From contig BOKF01000002.1 in assembly GCA_016860845.1 (NCBI GenBank), forward strand, positions 310,001 through 374,000: 64,000 bases of DNA, read 5' to 3'. Position numbers and translations under genes: made by a program. This DNA is from Chloroflexota bacterium. Its GTDB lineage: Bacteria > Chloroflexota > Anaerolineae > 4572-78 > J111. The notes under the pieces are model-generated. The model was given only the letters and a program-made list of their open reading frames with translations. It did no database searches and was not told where the DNA came from. Below, piece after piece: positions 8,094-16,532 of the stretch. The stretch's first letter is position 1. Each line of letters opens with the position of its first letter.

Positions 8094-9509
8094 TTAACGA
8101 GCAGGCTGGATATTAAAGCCCGAACGCAGGCGATTGTCGGGATCGTAGGCGGCTTTTAGCGCCGCCAGGCGGCGGTAGGCTTCCGGCGCATAGCCGCTCT
8201 CAACCCGCCGCTGCGATTCCTCGCCCTCCAGGAAGTTCATGTACACTCCGCCGGTCAGGTAGGGCCGCAGTTGCTCCTTGATTTGACCGGTATACTGGGC
8301 GAGCTGGCGATAAGCCTCAGGCGTGGGCGTCACGCCCAGCAGGTGGAGCAGGAAGGCCGCGTCGCGATTGCCATAAGCGCTGGCCTGCGGGCTAACCCTC
8401 GCGACCGCCCCGCCGACGTGACGTATTTCGGCAAAGATAAGCGGGCTGGGGCCGTTACTGCCCGGAGCGACGGTCCGCAGCAGAATATCAATGACCTCAT
8501 CGCTCAACTCGGCCAGCCACGCCCCGGAGCTGTGGATGGGCATGGGATCGAGCGGTTCAGCACTGACCGTGCCCACCTCGCTGAACGGCATCACCCGCCA
8601 GCCGTCGAAATAGGGCGCTCGCCAGTCACGCCAGCTCTGCAGCAGGGCTTCACCTTCCTGGACGGGACCACAGTAAAGCCCCCGGATGATGACGAAGGAC
8701 TGCCCCCTTAGAAATTCCGGGATCTCAGGGATCGGGGGATAGTTCATGATCACAATCGAAGAGGTCAATTCATCGGGGACCGACGTGATCCAGTCACGGT
8801 AGCGGGCATAGACTTCTTTCGCCATGCTAAGCGGATAGAAGAGATTGCCCCCGTAGACGGTAGAGACCGGATACAGCTTGATCTCCATCCCGGTGATGAT
8901 CCCAAAACTGCCGCCGCCGCCCCGCAGTCCCCAGAAGAGGTCGCTGTTTTCCGTCTCGCTGGCCCGCAGCAGCCGCCCATCAGCCGTGACCAGTTCAAAG
9001 AAACGGACGCTGTCGGTGGCCAGGCCGTACTTGCGCCCCAACCAGCCATAGCCGCCGCCCAGGGTATAGCCGACCACCCCCACGTCCGGTGAGGAACCGA
9101 GCAGCGGCGCCAGTCCGACCGCCTGCGTCTTTTCCAAGACTTCGCCCCATTTGACCCCGGCTTCCACCCAGGCGGTTTGAGCGGCCGCATCCACCCGGAC
9201 GGTCTTCATTTTCGACGTGATGAGAAGCAGGCTGTCATTGGCCGGGCGGACCACGCCGTGTCCCGTCCCCTGGACGGTGAGGTTGAGACCTGCCTGCGTC
9301 GCAAACCGGACGGCCCCGACCACATCCTCGACGCCGTCCGCGATGACGATCATCGCCGGGCGCTGGTCAACCGACAGATTCCAGGCCTGGCGGGCCTCAT
9401 CATACTGCGGGTCATCCGGAGTAATGACAGTCCCCTGGATAGCCGGCCGTAATTGGAGTTCCTGGGCCATTGAGAATGACGTGGTGGTTTCCCCGTAAGC
9501 TGTGTTCAC
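8094..9509 (-). CDS. FAD-linked oxidoreductase, berberine-bridge-enzyme type
   Basis: A 471-residue VAO/PCMH-fold flavoprotein. The FAD-binding half (about 30-210) has QGTGHGVV, with the His expected to bind FAD covalently through 8-alpha, and VGYTLGGGYGWLGRKYGLA; the C-terminal BBE segment carries YMNFLEGEE and YDPDNRLRSGFNIQPA. Family members oxidise alcohols, sugars or secondary metabolites with O2; the substrate is unknown. The cysteine that gives a bicovalent flavin in plant enzymes falls at GSSPDVGVVGY and appears to be Ser, so a single His linkage is expected. Translation starts at a GTG (9509) eight bases after AAGGGGG. There is no signal peptide, so it is likely cytoplasmic. It appears monocistronic. 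Confidence 0.85.
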   Translation of the reverse strand: MNTAYGETTTSFSMAQELQLRPAIQGTVITPDDPQYDEARQAWNLSVDQRPAMIVIADGVEDVVGAVRFATQAGLNLTVQGTGHGVVRPANDSLLLITSKMKTVRVDAAAQTAWVEAGVKWGEVLEKTQAVGLAPLLGSSPDVGVVGYTLGGGYGWLGRKYGLATDSVRFFELVTADGRLLRASETENSDLFWGLRGGGGSFGIITGMEIKLYPVSTVYGGNLFYPLSMAKEVYARYRDWITSVPDELTSSIVIMNYPPIPEIPEFLRGQSFVIIRGLYCGPVQEGEALLQSWRDWRAPYFDGWRVMPFSEVGTVSAEPLDPMPIHSSGAWLAELSDEVIDILLRTVAPGSNGPSPLIFAEIRHVGGAVARVSPQASAYGNRDAAFLLHLLGVTPTPEAYRQLAQYTGQIKEQLRPYLTGGVYMNFLEGEESQRRVESGYAPEAYRRLAALKAAYDPDNRLRSGFNIQPAR

Positions 9510-9637
9510 GAAATAATCCCCCTTGGTAAGAAATTTATAATAGTTTGATGAAAACCCGGATCAGCATCAAAGCTTGATCCTTGGTTGAAATATACCAAAG
9601 GGGCGTCCTCTAATCGTTACAGCTATCGTTACGAGAT

Positions 9638-9814
9638 GAGAGTATTGGGTAATTTATGGCTGTCCGCCGAAGGCTGGAAGCCTCCGGCTACAGTACTTGA
9701 AAACCGCTTCAAAGCGGTTCAGGAGCCTGCTTCAGCGGGCTTCCAGCTATAGTAGCCGGGCGTTTCAACGCGCGGCGGGCGGCATGGCTGAGGTGATTTT
9801 GTAATTACTGAAAG
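9638..9814. repeat. MITE-like nested palindrome, copy 2
   Basis: A diverged second copy of the 4528-4709 element: it shares the ends GAGAGTATTGGGTAATT and TAATTACTGAA, the core CTTGAAAACCGCTTCAAAGC and GTAGCCGGGCGTTTCAACGC. It lies between the flavoenzyme promoter region and the 3' end of the MFS gene. Apart from it, the gap 9510-9827 holds only the flavoenzyme leader. Confidence 0.7.
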
Positions 9815-9827
9815 ACCGGGGTCGTTT

Positions 9828-11138
9828 TCAGTTCGCCGGCGTGGCCGGGAGTTCCGGCTGGCGCACTGGCAGCAAATCGCGGGGAGTCTCTCGCCCGATA
9901 CGCAGGACCATCACCGCCGCCAGCAGCCCAAAGAGGCCGGCGATAATAAAGCTGGCCTGGTAATCGCCCAGCCAGGTCCGCAGCAGGCCCGCCCCATACG
10001 CCGCCGCCGCCGAACCAAGCTGGTGGCTGGCAAAAATCCAGGCATAGACCGTGCCTACGTTGGCTTTGCCAAAGATGTCGGCGGTCAGGCGCACCGTCGG
10101 CGGGACGGTCGCCACCCAATCCAGGCCGTAGAAAACCACAAACAGCATCAAACCGTAAAAACCAAATTCATAGGCCACCGGCAGAAACATCAGCGACAGC
10201 CCACGCAGGCCGTAATACCAGAACAACAGCCAGCGGCTGTCATAGCGATCCGACAGCCAGCCGGAGGCCATCGTGCCCAGCACGTCGAAGACGCCAATAA
10301 CCGCCAGCAGGCTGGCCGCCGTCACTTCGGACAGGCCGCACTCGCGGGCAAAGGGGATCAGGTGGGTGCCGACCAGGCCGCTGGTGGTCAGGCCGCAAAT
10401 AAAAAAGCTGCCCGCCAGCAGCAAAAAGTCACGGGAGCGCAGCGAGCGGGCCAGGGTTTGCAGCGCGCCGGTGAAGGGATTGCCCGCATGGGGCCGCGGG
10501 CGGGGGTCTTCATCGCGCTCAGTTGCGCCGTAGGGCCTTAGCCCCACATCTCGGGGAAAGTTGCGGATAAAAATAACCGCCAGCGGGACGAGCAGCAGCG
10601 CCACCCCGGCCACCAGCAGCACCGCCGACCGCCAGCCCTGGGTTGCCACCAGCGAGGCCAGCAGCGGCACAAAAACCAGTTGCCCGGTGGCATTGCTGGC
10701 AGTCAGCAGGCCGACCACCACTCCCCGCCGGGCCACAAACCAGCGATTCGAGACGGTGGCCGCAATCCAGCCGGCCATCGCCCCGGTCCCCAGCCCGACC
10801 ACTGCTCCCCAGAGCAGGTAGAGCTGCCAGGGTACGGTAATTTGTGTCGTCAGGAGAATCGCGCCGGTGAGGAGAAACAAAGCCGTCGCCATCATCCGGC
10901 GCATGCCGATCTTTTCCATCAGGGCGGCGGCAAACGGCCCACATAAGCCGTACAGAACGAGATTGATCGAGACGGCCAGTGATACCGTCGCCCGGGTCCA
11001 GCCAAATTCACCTTCCAGCGGCAAGATGAGCACTCCTGGAACCGAACGAATGCCTGCCGTCAACAGCATCACCAAAAAAGTTACCCCCACCACAATCCAG
11101 GCATAATGAAAGCGGCCATGAGCCAATCTGGCAATCAT
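9828..11138 (-). CDS. major facilitator superfamily transporter
   Basis: A 436-residue, 12-helix transporter of the inner membrane. Typical features are a first helix (WIVVGVTFLVMLLTAGI), the cytoplasmic loop EKIGMRRMM between helices 2 and 3 (variant of motif A), a long central charged loop around residues 200-225 (RNFPRDVGLRPYGATERDED), and SGWLSDRYDSR in the second half, the motif A equivalent. The fold resembles the oxalate/formate and monocarboxylate branch, but I cannot name a substrate. A frame opens further upstream at 11246, but AAGGAG precedes the ATG at 11138 and the upstream part is translated from a mobile repeat, so 11138 is the start. It has no co-directional operon partner. 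Confidence 0.85.
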   Translation of the reverse strand: MIARLAHGRFHYAWIVVGVTFLVMLLTAGIRSVPGVLILPLEGEFGWTRATVSLAVSINLVLYGLCGPFAAALMEKIGMRRMMATALFLLTGAILLTTQITVPWQLYLLWGAVVGLGTGAMAGWIAATVSNRWFVARRGVVVGLLTASNATGQLVFVPLLASLVATQGWRSAVLLVAGVALLLVPLAVIFIRNFPRDVGLRPYGATERDEDPRPRPHAGNPFTGALQTLARSLRSRDFLLLAGSFFICGLTTSGLVGTHLIPFARECGLSEVTAASLLAVIGVFDVLGTMASGWLSDRYDSRWLLFWYYGLRGLSLMFLPVAYEFGFYGLMLFVVFYGLDWVATVPPTVRLTADIFGKANVGTVYAWIFASHQLGSAAAAYGAGLLRTWLGDYQASFIIAGLFGLLAAVMVLRIGRETPRDLLPVRQPELPATPAN

Positions 11139-11164
11139 TCGTTTCTCCTTCAGAATATAATCTA

Positions 11165-11302
11165 AGGCAACTCCAAGAAAATAATTATCCAAAGTCCGTG
11201 ATACGTAATGCGTGATGGTATCCAGGCAAGATTTCTTACGCATCACGTATCACGCATCAAGCCGGTGAGAACAATTGGATGATTTAAATCTTGGAACTGC
11301 CT
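11165..11302. mobile_element. 138-bp MITE-like element, copy A
   Basis: Imperfect terminal inverted repeats of about 28 bp (AGGCAACTCCAAGA at the left, TCTTGGAACTGCCT at the right) bound a self-complementary interior (TACGTAATGCGTGATG against CATCACGTATCACGCAT). A near-identical copy lies at 62615-62759, which has one extra GCGTGAT unit. It has no coding capacity. It occupies the leader of the MFS gene. Confidence 0.85.
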
Positions 11303-11326
11303 AAAACAGTTTTGTATGAGGACACA

Positions 11327-12088
11327 CTACTCGTCGCGTGTCCTGACACGAGATGTTCGATTCCGTTTGAATGGCTTGACCTGTTCCCCCACATTGTTTT
11401 TAATGAAATTGCCGGAAACATGCAGCAGCGTATCGCCATAATCGGCATCGAGATCCATACTGGCCAGGCACGGATAATTATCATGCAACAGGCCGGCCAC
11501 CTGTTCGGCCTCCTCTAAAGGAACATCTACCAACCCCTGGGCCACGTAACGGGCACAACCGCAAACGGTGTCGCGCACAACCTCGGCCGCGCTGATTCGC
11601 TGACCTCGAACATCCGCGCCGAGACGCAGCTTGGGCTGACCAAAGTAACGGGCAAATTCGGCGATGAGGGGATCATTGTGCTCGATGAAGCGGCCCCGGC
11701 CGGCAGCGTAGTATCTCCTGGTCAACGAACATAAAGGCTTGGGCGTTACACAAATAATCCCCATCTCCTGAAGCCGGTCTCGTAACCGGCCGGCTAAGCT
11801 ACGCGGCAGCCAGGCCTCATTATCTACCGGCGCAATGACCACTCGAGCGCCTGTCACCCGGGCCACTTCCGGGAGTAATTCGGCAATGCCTCGCTGTTCG
11901 CCGAAAGAGAGGAGCAAGTCGGCTGGCGGCAGGGTAGGCGGGACATAATCTGCCGGAGCGTTTATAACCAGCGGCAGCTCAGACGGGGCCTGCCAGACTT
12001 CCACTTTCCATCGAGAAGGGGTGTGTCGGCGGATGTTGTTAACGTTCCGCTGCCCATACTCGCCTGAAATAACGGCTAAAATGCGCAT
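11327..12088 (-). CDS. DUF166-family protein
   Basis: 253 residues resembling DUF166, a family best known from archaea and methanogens whose biochemical role is not established. The opening MRILAVISGEYGQRNV is the family N-terminus. Conserved cysteines occur in TVCGCARYVA (about residue 189) and NYPCLASM (about 222), suggesting a metal or cofactor site. A longer frame starts at 12115, but AAGGAAA precedes the ATG at 12088. The gene has its own extended -10 promoter and a 140-nt leader with a terminator hairpin, so expression may be controlled by attenuation. The next gene downstream on this strand is separated by a mobile repeat, so it is probably transcribed alone. Confidence 0.65.
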   Translation of the reverse strand: MRILAVISGEYGQRNVNNIRRHTPSRWKVEVWQAPSELPLVINAPADYVPPTLPPADLLLSFGEQRGIAELLPEVARVTGARVVIAPVDNEAWLPRSLAGRLRDRLQEMGIICVTPKPLCSLTRRYYAAGRGRFIEHNDPLIAEFARYFGQPKLRLGADVRGQRISAAEVVRDTVCGCARYVAQGLVDVPLEEAEQVAGLLHDNYPCLASMDLDADYGDTLLHVSGNFIKNNVGEQVKPFKRNRTSRVRTRDE

Positions 12089-12101
12089 AGTTAATTTCCT
12101 T

Positions 12102-12200
12102 CCTGGCGACCTCACCCCAGCAACAAAAAACGCCGCTCCACTAACGAGGCGGCGTACAAGAATGTAGCAAAGGATGAGGTAATCCCAGTCTCTGGCCAGG
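12102..12200 (-). promoter_or_regulatory. structured leader RNA with nested long-range stems
   Basis: On the minus strand CCTGGC (12200-12195) pairs with GCCAGG (12107-12102). Inside it CCTCATCC (12179-12172) pairs with GGGTGAGG (12117-12110, one G-U). A small hairpin CCAG-AGA-CTGG lies in between, and the terminator hairpin is enclosed. The outer stem ends next to the ribosome-binding site AAGGAAA. The arrangement resembles a riboswitch or attenuator, but I cannot match it to a known class. Confidence 0.5.
12124..12155 (-). terminator. intrinsic terminator inside the DUF166 leader
   Basis: ACGCCGC and GCGGCGT form a seven-pair stem followed by six T on the minus strand, only about 35 nt before the DUF166 start codon. 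Lying between promoter and gene, it must be bypassed for expression, hence a likely attenuator. Confidence 0.7.
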
Positions 12201-12231
12201 CGTCCCCCTTATTATTCTTTTCCGTAACTCT

Positions 12232-12240
12232 ATTATACCA
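12232..12240 (-). promoter_or_regulatory. extended -10 promoter for the DUF166 gene
   Basis: TGGTATAAT on the minus strand matches the extended -10 consensus TGnTATAAT. No convincing -35 hexamer is seen. The transcript would begin near 12226, giving a leader of about 140 nt. Confidence 0.6.
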
Positions 12241-12281
12241 CAAAAACCTCGTTGTAGATACCTTCATGTATCCAATTTAGA

Positions 12282-12325
12282 GATGACATTTGTCACTAAA
12301 TTGAACCTCATTTGTCGGGTATACT
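12282..12325 (+). promoter_or_regulatory. Crp/Fnr-type box plus -10, promoter of the ABC ATPase (site a)
   Basis: GATGACATTTGTCACT contains the palindrome TGACATTTGTCA (12284-12295). Exactly 24 nt later comes TATACT (12320-12325). This places the box centre near -42, the class II position used by Crp/Fnr activators. The same 24-nt geometry recurs at 13510 and 20654. Confidence 0.6.
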
Positions 12326-12364
12326 CTACATTGAGGAAACCCGATGCCTCCCTGGTTCAAAGGA

Positions 12365-12393
12365 TTGTCAGGAAGGTCCCAGTATGCTATACT
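12365..12393 (+). promoter_or_regulatory. sigma70-type promoter upstream of the ABC ATPase
   Basis: TTGTCA (12365-12370), a 17-bp spacer ending in TGC, and TATACT (12388-12393) form a good promoter with an extended -10. It would give a leader of about 290 nt before the ATG at 12692, in which I see no gene, only the short palindrome ACCTGCCAGGT near 12627. Confidence 0.6.
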
Positions 12394-12691
12394 GATAACG
12401 ATAAGCGACTGGAGCAGGGAGTTACCCGATTGCACCGGTTTTAATACCTCATTCCTACGGCGCTGCCGGATCAAGCTTGAAATTTTGACAGCCTTCAGCC
12501 CACTCTCGCCCTTCCATTCTTTGTCCGAACATGTTGTAAAAACTTAATGTGAACCAGGCAAACACTCGCCCTGGTTGCAATTGCTTGAGGATGGCTTCAT
12601 TGAGAGGGTAAGACCCTGTCCGAGAACCTGCCAGGTTTTGAATTTCATTTTTCGGATTGGTTCTGGATACCTCTACCTCTAAGGAGGTGTT

Positions 12692-13480
12692 ATGCTTAAA
12701 CACTGGCTAAAGCGGAATGGCTCCGAAAATGGGGGGGCTAAATTGAACCGGTCTGGCAATAACGGCGACCGGCCCTTGATCGAGTTGCGGCAGGTGGTTA
12801 AAAGCTACGAGACCGCGGCCGGCCCTTTTATGGCCCTGAAGGGAGTTGATTTGCAGGTTGAGGCCGGCGAGTTTGTGGCGGTGATCGGTAAATCGGGCAG
12901 CGGCAAAACCACCCTGATTAACATGATTACGGGCATTGACCGGCCCACCTCCGGCGAAGTATGGGTGGGCGGCACCCCGGTGCAGACCCTCAGCGAGGGC
13001 CAGATTGCCGTCTGGCGCGGCCGGGCGGTAGGAGTCATCTTTCAATTCTTCCAATTGTTACCCACCCTGACGGTGATCGAAAATGTGATGCTGCCGATGG
13101 ACTTCGGCCACATGTATGCCCCGTGGGAGCGCCACCAACGCGCGCTGGAACTGCTGGAGCAGGTCGGCTTGACTGACCATGCTTACAAGCTTCCTTCCGC
13201 CGTATCCGGTGGTGAGCAGCAGCGGGCGGCTATCGCTCGCGCCCTGGCGAATGACCCGCCGCTGCTGGTTGGCGATGAGCCGACCGGCAACCTTGACTCC
13301 CAAACGGCAGAGGTCATCTTTAACCTTTTTGAAGACCTGGTGGCCAGGGGCAAGACCATTTTGATGGTGACTCACGATAAAGACCTGTCCCGGCGGGTTA
13401 AGCGAACGATTATTCTGGCCGATGGTCAAATTATTGGCGAAAGACGCCAGGAACCTTCGATAGAAGAAAGCCATGCTTAA
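12692..13480 (+). CDS. ABC transporter ATPase, LolD/MacB type
   Basis: The 262-residue nucleotide-binding protein has Walker A GKSGSGKT (about residues 66-73), a Q-loop ([12 protein letters not shown]), signature SGGEQQR (about 172-178) and Walker [13 protein letters not shown] followed by the switch His in VTHD. The DEPTGNLD form and [16 protein letters not shown] are typical of the MacB/LolD/FtsE-like branch that works with FtsX-fold permeases exporting lipids, peptides or drugs. The first 30 residues form a non-conserved extension. AAGGAGG lies before the ATG. Its expected permease partner is missing: only a 26-codon stub overlaps its 3' end. It may serve a permease encoded elsewhere or be a relic. 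Confidence 0.85.
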   Translation: MLKHWLKRNGSENGGAKLNRSGNNGDRPLIELRQVVKSYETAAGPFMALKGVDLQVEAGEFVAVIGKSGSGKTTLINMITGIDRPTSGEVWVGGTPVQTLSEGQIAVWRGRAVGVIFQFFQLLPTLTVIENVMLPMDFGHMYAPWERHQRALELLEQVGLTDHAYKLPSAVSGGEQQRAAIARALANDPPLLVGDEPTGNLDSQTAEVIFNLFEDLVARGKTILMVTHDKDLSRRVKRTIILADGQIIGERRQEPSIEESHA

Positions 13481-13553
13481 CCCGCACTGGCGAAAATACA
13501 GTTATATTGTGACATTTATCACTACCCCTGAGACGCCTTTCGTGTTATCCTGA
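13473..13553 (+). pseudogene. stub of the FtsX-type permease partner
   Basis: An ATG overlapping the ABC ATPase stop region opens a 26-codon frame beginning [10 protein letters not shown]. That resembles the usual opening of FtsX/MacB permeases in such pairs (MLNPRWRK-like, a family impression). The resemblance ends after about ten codons and the frame stops at 13553. Overlapping starts are normal for translationally coupled pairs, so the rest of the permease has probably been deleted. Confidence 0.45.
13508..13551 (+). promoter_or_regulatory. Crp/Fnr-type box plus -10, promoter of the beta-helix gene (site b)
   Basis: TTGTGACATTTATCACT holds the palindrome TGACATTTATCA (13510-13521), and TATCCT begins exactly 24 nt later (13546-13551). 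It would start a leader of about 130 nt for the surface protein at 13687. Confidence 0.6.
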
Positions 13554-13686
13554 TAAATAAACTTGTCCCTCCTCAGACTTTCTCCACAAGCCCCGACCCA
13601 TCTTCTTCCCCCATTTCTTCTCCGGCAAGTTCTGCCAATAATAATTCCATACTGAAGCTACATGGTCAATTGAAGGAGTCGCATCA

Positions 13687-15786
13687 ATGGCTGATCGAGT
13701 CCGCTTCCCCAGTTTTTCACTCCTCCCTGCTCTCACTTTCGGCCTGGGGCTATGCCTGACTGTGCTGATCTTCTTAGCGTTTATCGCCGGGCCGGTCTCA
13801 CTGGCCCAGGCCGCCGGCACGATTCGCTACGTGGCCCCCACTGGAACCAACAGCAGTAACCTCTGCGCCAACAGCGCCAAACCCTGCCAAACCATTCAAC
13901 GCGCCGTTGATGTCGCCGCCCCCGGCGACGAAATTCGTGTTGCAGCGGGAACGTACACCGGCCTCACCTTCCGCGAGGGTTATACTTCCGTTGTTTACAT
14001 CACCAAGTCTGTAACCTTGCGGGGTGGTTTCATCCCTGCCAACTGGAATGCGCCCGATCCTGCAACTAATCATACCACTCTAAATGCGCAAAGAAAGGGG
14101 TTAGGGGTAGGTATCAGCGGAACAATCACCGTTACGGTGGAGGGACTACGTATCACGGGTGGACAGGCCACCTTTCCGAGTTGCGGGTTATGTGTGGCCG
14201 AGGCAACAGTGACACTGCGTAACAATACCATTTTTAATAATATCGGCGACGGGGTAGTGGTAGCCATCGAGAGCGTTGCTATTCTGGATAGCAACTCCAT
14301 TTACAGCAATACAGGAAACGGAGTATACCTCTTCCAAAGCACCAGAAGCCCAACCTTAAGCAACAACAATATTTATGAAAATGCTAATAGCGGTGTGCTA
14401 GTAGATTTCAGTCCGGCAGTGCTAATCAACAACACCATCTCTGGCAATAGTAACGGCGGTGTAGTCTTGCGTGTCAGCAGAGGAGCGGTGTTAAACAGTA
14501 ATCTGATTGAAGATAACCAGAGGCGCCAAGACAATTGCTATGTCTCTCAATACCTTTGTGATGGCGGCGGAGTTTTCCTATCCGAGAGCGAGGCGATCCT
14601 GAGCGACAATACCATCCGTCGCAACGAGGCTGAGTGGAGCGGCGGCGGGGTGGCTGTATGGCAGAGTACTGGCCAATTGAAGCACAATACAATTATCAGC
14701 AATACAGCAGGACAATTTGGTGGCGGTGTGACTGACGAGGGGAACAACCAAATCACCTTCAAGGACAATCTCATTGTCGGAAACACAGCGGGGAGAAGTG
14801 GCGGAGGTTTGGCGTTGGCTTCTCTCTCCTATCCCTATTCGCTCGACGGTGACATCATTCGTGATAATGAGAGCCAGGAGTATGGCGGCGGATTACATTT
14901 CACCGGTGGTCCGCTTACCCTGACGAACACAGTTATTGCCGATAATCGGGCGGAGGTGGCCGGGAGCGGACTATACCTGTTCAGTGCGTCGGCTCGGTTG
15001 CTGCATACCACTATCGTCCACAATACGGGTGGCGATGGCAGCGGCCTTTACCTCAGTTCTTCCGGCAGTAATACTATTGCTCTAACTAACACCATTCTGG
15101 TCAGCCAGACCATCGGTATTACTGTTTCAGGGGGCAGCACGGCTACCCTCGACGGCACACTCTGGTTCGGCAGCGGCAGCAATACCGGCGGCGCGGGCAC
15201 GATCAATGTCACGAACGAAACCACCGGCAATCCGGCCTTCGCCGCCGACGGCTACCACCTGACCCCGGCCTCGGCGGCGCTGGATAAAGGCGTAAACGCA
15301 GGCGTCGGCAACGATATTGACGGCCAGCCCCGTCCCTTCGGCCTGGCCCCCGACCTCGGCGCGGACGAGGGCCAGCCGGCGCTGCTGGTCCGCAAACAGG
15401 CTAATCTCCCCTTCGCCCTGCCCGGCCGCCCGCTGACCTACACCCTTTACGTGACCAACACCGGCTTTGCCGATTTGCACGCCACCATCACTGACACCCT
15501 GCCGCCGGAAGTCACCCCTACCGGCCTGCGCACCTGGACGGCGACGATTCCAGCCTTCGGCGGGACCTGGACAGAGCAGGTTGGAGTCACCGTCGCGCCC
15601 GATTTTACGGGGACGCTGACAAATGTCGTTGAGGCCGGTTCGGTGGAGGGGGCGAGGGCGGTATTCACGCGGTCGGTGGGGGTAGGAAGGGTGTATTATC
15701 TGCCGGTGATACGAAAGGGGGGTGAGCAGAAAGCCAGCTTGTCTGGGGCAAGAGTGAATAAGTTTTTTATTGGCTGGTTTCATTGA
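13687..15786 (+). CDS. secreted parallel beta-helix protein with DUF11-type domain
   Basis: A 699-residue secreted protein. The signal peptide spans about residues 1-42 (LTVLIFLAFIAGPVSLAQA). A DUF1565-like opening (RYVAPTGTNSSNLCANSAKP) leads into repeated right-handed beta-helix coils with many NNTI, SNTI and GGG motifs to about residue 530. A DUF11-like Ig domain follows (about 565-660, YTLYVTNTGFADLHATITDT), then the end motif GRVYYLPVIRKG. Proteins of this shape are adhesins or polysaccharide-binding/degrading surface proteins; no catalytic residues are recognised. The last 25 residues after VIRKGG look foreign: the frame runs 20 nt into the HEPN gene on the other strand. AAGGAG precedes the ATG and a Crp/Fnr-type promoter lies upstream. 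Confidence 0.8.
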   Translation: MADRVRFPSFSLLPALTFGLGLCLTVLIFLAFIAGPVSLAQAAGTIRYVAPTGTNSSNLCANSAKPCQTIQRAVDVAAPGDEIRVAAGTYTGLTFREGYTSVVYITKSVTLRGGFIPANWNAPDPATNHTTLNAQRKGLGVGISGTITVTVEGLRITGGQATFPSCGLCVAEATVTLRNNTIFNNIGDGVVVAIESVAILDSNSIYSNTGNGVYLFQSTRSPTLSNNNIYENANSGVLVDFSPAVLINNTISGNSNGGVVLRVSRGAVLNSNLIEDNQRRQDNCYVSQYLCDGGGVFLSESEAILSDNTIRRNEAEWSGGGVAVWQSTGQLKHNTIISNTAGQFGGGVTDEGNNQITFKDNLIVGNTAGRSGGGLALASLSYPYSLDGDIIRDNESQEYGGGLHFTGGPLTLTNTVIADNRAEVAGSGLYLFSASARLLHTTIVHNTGGDGSGLYLSSSGSNTIALTNTILVSQTIGITVSGGSTATLDGTLWFGSGSNTGGAGTINVTNETTGNPAFAADGYHLTPASAALDKGVNAGVGNDIDGQPRPFGLAPDLGADEGQPALLVRKQANLPFALPGRPLTYTLYVTNTGFADLHATITDTLPPEVTPTGLRTWTATIPAFGGTWTEQVGVTVAPDFTGTLTNVVEAGSVEGARAVFTRSVGVGRVYYLPVIRKGGEQKASLSGARVNKFFIGWFH

Positions 15787-16204
15787 CCAGGTTTTTGGCC
15801 CAGTTCCAGACTTGTTCGGCGAGATGGTAGGCAGCTTGGCGGTCAAGAGCCATTTTTGGAGTAGTAGGCAGCAAATCATAGCGCCATTGGACGGCAAAGC
15901 GGTTGAAGATGTCTACCTGTAAAAATGCGGAGGGTACTTGAATCTGGTTGTTGCGGCAAAGGTCAATCAATAGCCCCAAGTTGTGGGTGTGGGGATAATC
16001 AATCGCCTGATATAGCAAAACTGCTTTGAGCGACTTCTCGATGGCCTGTTGAATGTGGAAGCCGATAATCTCATCAGAGATGTCAGGATCAGCTAGCCAC
16101 TTGCCCACTGCCACTAAATCTTGGTCGGCCTTAGTCAGGGAGATAAGGGCAAGTTCGAGTTCAGGCGGCAGGTTATTTGCTGATTCAGGAGTCTCAGCGG
16201 GCAT
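15767..16204 (-). CDS. HEPN-domain protein (toxin-like partner of MNT)
   Basis: 145 residues with the HEPN core: EIIGFHIQQAIEKSLKAVLL (about residues 44-63), then DYPHTHNLGLLIDLC. HEPN/MNT pairs act as toxin-antitoxin or mobile defence modules: the HEPN protein is usually an RNase and the MNT partner inactivates it, in some cases by AMPylation. The canonical catalytic R-x4-6-H of HepT is not obvious; this sequence fits the broader PF05168 HEPN group, so RNase activity is unproven. The start at 16204 overlaps the stop of the MNT gene by 11 nt, so the two are coupled. A longer frame to 16261 is less likely. Its 3' end overlaps the beta-helix gene convergently. Confidence 0.75.
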   Translation of the reverse strand: MPAETPESANNLPPELELALISLTKADQDLVAVGKWLADPDISDEIIGFHIQQAIEKSLKAVLLYQAIDYPHTHNLGLLIDLCRNNQIQVPSAFLQVDIFNRFAVQWRYDLLPTTPKMALDRQAAYHLAEQVWNWAKNLVNETSQ

Positions 16205-16532
16205 ACAAAACCTGCCCTTCTTGCCTGGAACGATAATAAACGGTGCCGGGTACACCTCCATACCGGTTGAAGTGGGCTTCTGAGACTACCAGCAAGTCAA
16301 GCGGCAGTTTTAGATCACGCAGCGCCCGGTCGAGGCGAAGGGCCTCATCATAAGGTTCAGCAATTTCTTTCTCAACAACCAGCAAATCCAGGTCGCTGCC
16401 GGCTTGAGCCTGACCACGCGCATAAGAGCCAAACAGAATAATTTTGATCGGCCCGGCCAGGGCGACCAGGCGCTCGACAACCTGCTCTAATATTTCGGTT
16501 GAGACGCCTGGGTTGGCAGTGAGTGGGGCGAT
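16194..16532 (-). CDS. MNT-family nucleotidyltransferase without a canonical start codon
   Basis: The reading frame encodes a minimal nucleotidyltransferase: IKIILFGSYARGQAQAGSDL with DLDLLVVE gives the GSYARG and D-x-D active-site signature, and LPLDLLVVSEAHF supplies the third acidic region. It pairs with the HEPN gene (11-nt overlap). No ATG, GTG or TTG occurs before the active site. A stop codon ends the upstream frame, and an ATC sits 7 nt after GGAG exactly where an ATG would be expected (16532-16530). Either a rare ATC start is used or the start codon has mutated and the gene is failing. The length from that codon, 112 residues, is normal for the family. Confidence 0.65.
   Translation of the reverse strand: MAPLTANPGVSTEILEQVVERLVALAGPIKIILFGSYARGQAQAGSDLDLLVVEKEIAEPYDEALRLDRALRDLKLPLDLLVVSEAHFNRYGGVPGTVYYRSRQEGQVLYAR

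Noticed and set aside
12455..12703. 82-codon minus-strand frame opposite the ABC leader
   Set aside because: No domain and overlaps two plus-strand promoters and the ABC ribosome-binding site.
15127..15897. 256-codon minus-strand frame across the beta-helix and HEPN boundary
   Set aside because: Covers the opposite strand of two supported genes, no domain, wrong frame for HEPN.
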